Positions 5,206 through 5,387 of a stretch of 5,387 nucleotides of DNA are shown here, piece by piece. Where the stretch lies: assembly GCA_937873245.1 (NCBI GenBank), contig CALMVY010000326.1:1-5387 (forward strand). The letters run 5' to 3'. Each line of letters starts with the position of its first letter. Within the stretch, counting starts at the first letter, position 1. Under the pieces are notes generated by a model, which was not told the origin of the DNA, ran no database searches, and saw only the letters and a list, made by a program, of their open reading frames with translations. The translations under genes were made by a program, and so were the position numbers. The stretch comes from an uncultured Arthrobacter sp. (GTDB taxonomy: Bacteria > Actinomycetota > Actinomycetes > Actinomycetales > Micrococcaceae).

Positions 5206-5234
5206 TTGTGTCGGGTGCGTGGGGCGTGTAAAGT
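5206..5234 (+). promoter_or_regulatory. Strong-looking promoter, probably for a stable-RNA operon
   Basis: TTGTGT (5206-5211) and TAAAGT (5229-5234) are separated by exactly 17 bases. The -10 TAAAGT with a TTG-type -35 is a form I associate with rRNA promoters of Arthrobacter-like actinobacteria. Transcription would start near 5241, and no start codon with a good ribosome site follows closely. Confidence 0.6.
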
Positions 5235-5240
5235 AATTCG

Positions 5241-5387
5241 AGTCGCCGCCGCTGATGCGGAAAGATAGCGACCGACCCCCTTCTGAATGGCCTGAAAATG
5301 GTTCGCTGTTTAGCGTGCCGAGTAGGGTGGGGATCCTGCTTGTGGAGTTGTGAGTCGTGGAAACGCTGATTTGCTTTGGCTTCCGGG
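5241..5387 (+). other. Structured non-coding leader, probably upstream of an rRNA operon (partial)
   Basis: Just after the predicted start, GTCGC (5242-5246) pairs with GCGAC (5268-5272) around an inner hairpin CCGC (5249-5252) with GCGG (5257-5260). A second small hairpin pairs CGCT (5304-5307) with AGCG (5312-5315). No convincing reading frame is seen, and the composition is less GC-rich than the genes. The end of the window (GGAAACGCTGATTTGCTTTGG, positions 5358-5378) resembles leaders that precede 16S rRNA in Micrococcaceae, as far as I recall. No 16S 5' end or clear boxA antiterminator is reached, so the rRNA assignment is an inference. The alternative is the long 5' UTR of a protein gene. 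Confidence 0.45.

Noticed and set aside
5357..5387. Possible GTG start reading VETLICFGFR at the right edge
   Set aside because: GGAG at 5344-5347 is at acceptable spacing, but only ten codons are visible and the surrounding region looks like a stable-RNA leader. It cannot be excluded without more sequence.
1..5387. CRISPR array, tRNA gene, prophage or toxin-antitoxin module
   Set aside because: No regularly spaced repeats, no tRNA-like cloverleaf, no phage genes and no toxin-antitoxin pair were recognised by reading both strands.

Overview
The window looks like chromosomal DNA of a high-GC actinobacterium, most likely Micrococcaceae (Arthrobacter or Pseudarthrobacter type). The evidence is strong G/C preference at third codon positions, GTG as well as ATG starts, the kinds of protein family present, and a right-hand end that resembles an rRNA operon leader of that group. 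The genus is inferred from overall appearance, not from a search.

Left part (1-2400). A PspC-domain membrane protein on the minus strand is cut by the window edge (1-158). A promoter-like region (274-302) precedes a small secreted protein of unknown function (346-987), which is less GC-rich than its neighbours. Next comes a 424-residue pRiA4b ORF-3-like (PF07929) protein with a long uncharacterised C-terminal half (1035-2309). It converges on an SDR oxidoreductase of the general-stress-protein-39 type (2400-3293, minus). A strong symmetrical hairpin between the two stop codons (2341-2382) probably terminates transcription in both directions.

Centre (3294-3612). The divergent intergenic region is the most informative part. 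It holds a perfect 14-bp palindrome that is a candidate operator (3377-3390), a second inverted repeat (3459-3480), and a well-formed yybP-ykoY manganese riboswitch (about 3486-3580). All four helices and both conserved loops of the riboswitch can be drawn by eye. A competing hairpin (3576-3598) overlaps both the 3' strand of P1 and the only Shine-Dalgarno-like sequence, which suggests a translational ON switch.

Right part (3613-5090). The riboswitch leads into a TerC/Alx-family membrane protein, the expected partner of this riboswitch and a Mn2+ homeostasis or export protein. The stop codon of alx overlaps the GTG start of a small winged-helix regulator (4743-5090). The natural reading is one manganese-responsive transcript encoding a metal transporter and a coupled DNA-binding protein of unknown target. 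A GC-rich terminator (5108-5136) closes this operon.

Right end (5137-5387). A G-rich tract with quadruplex potential is followed by a strong-looking promoter (TTGTGT-N17-TAAAGT) and a structured, apparently non-coding leader. This is most likely the upstream region of a stable-RNA (rRNA) operon lying outside the window.

The riboswitch and alx pairing is a known arrangement. The less familiar elements are the coupled regulator, the two inverted repeats around the switch, the 15-bp repeats in the tail of alx, and the C-terminal half of the PF07929 protein.
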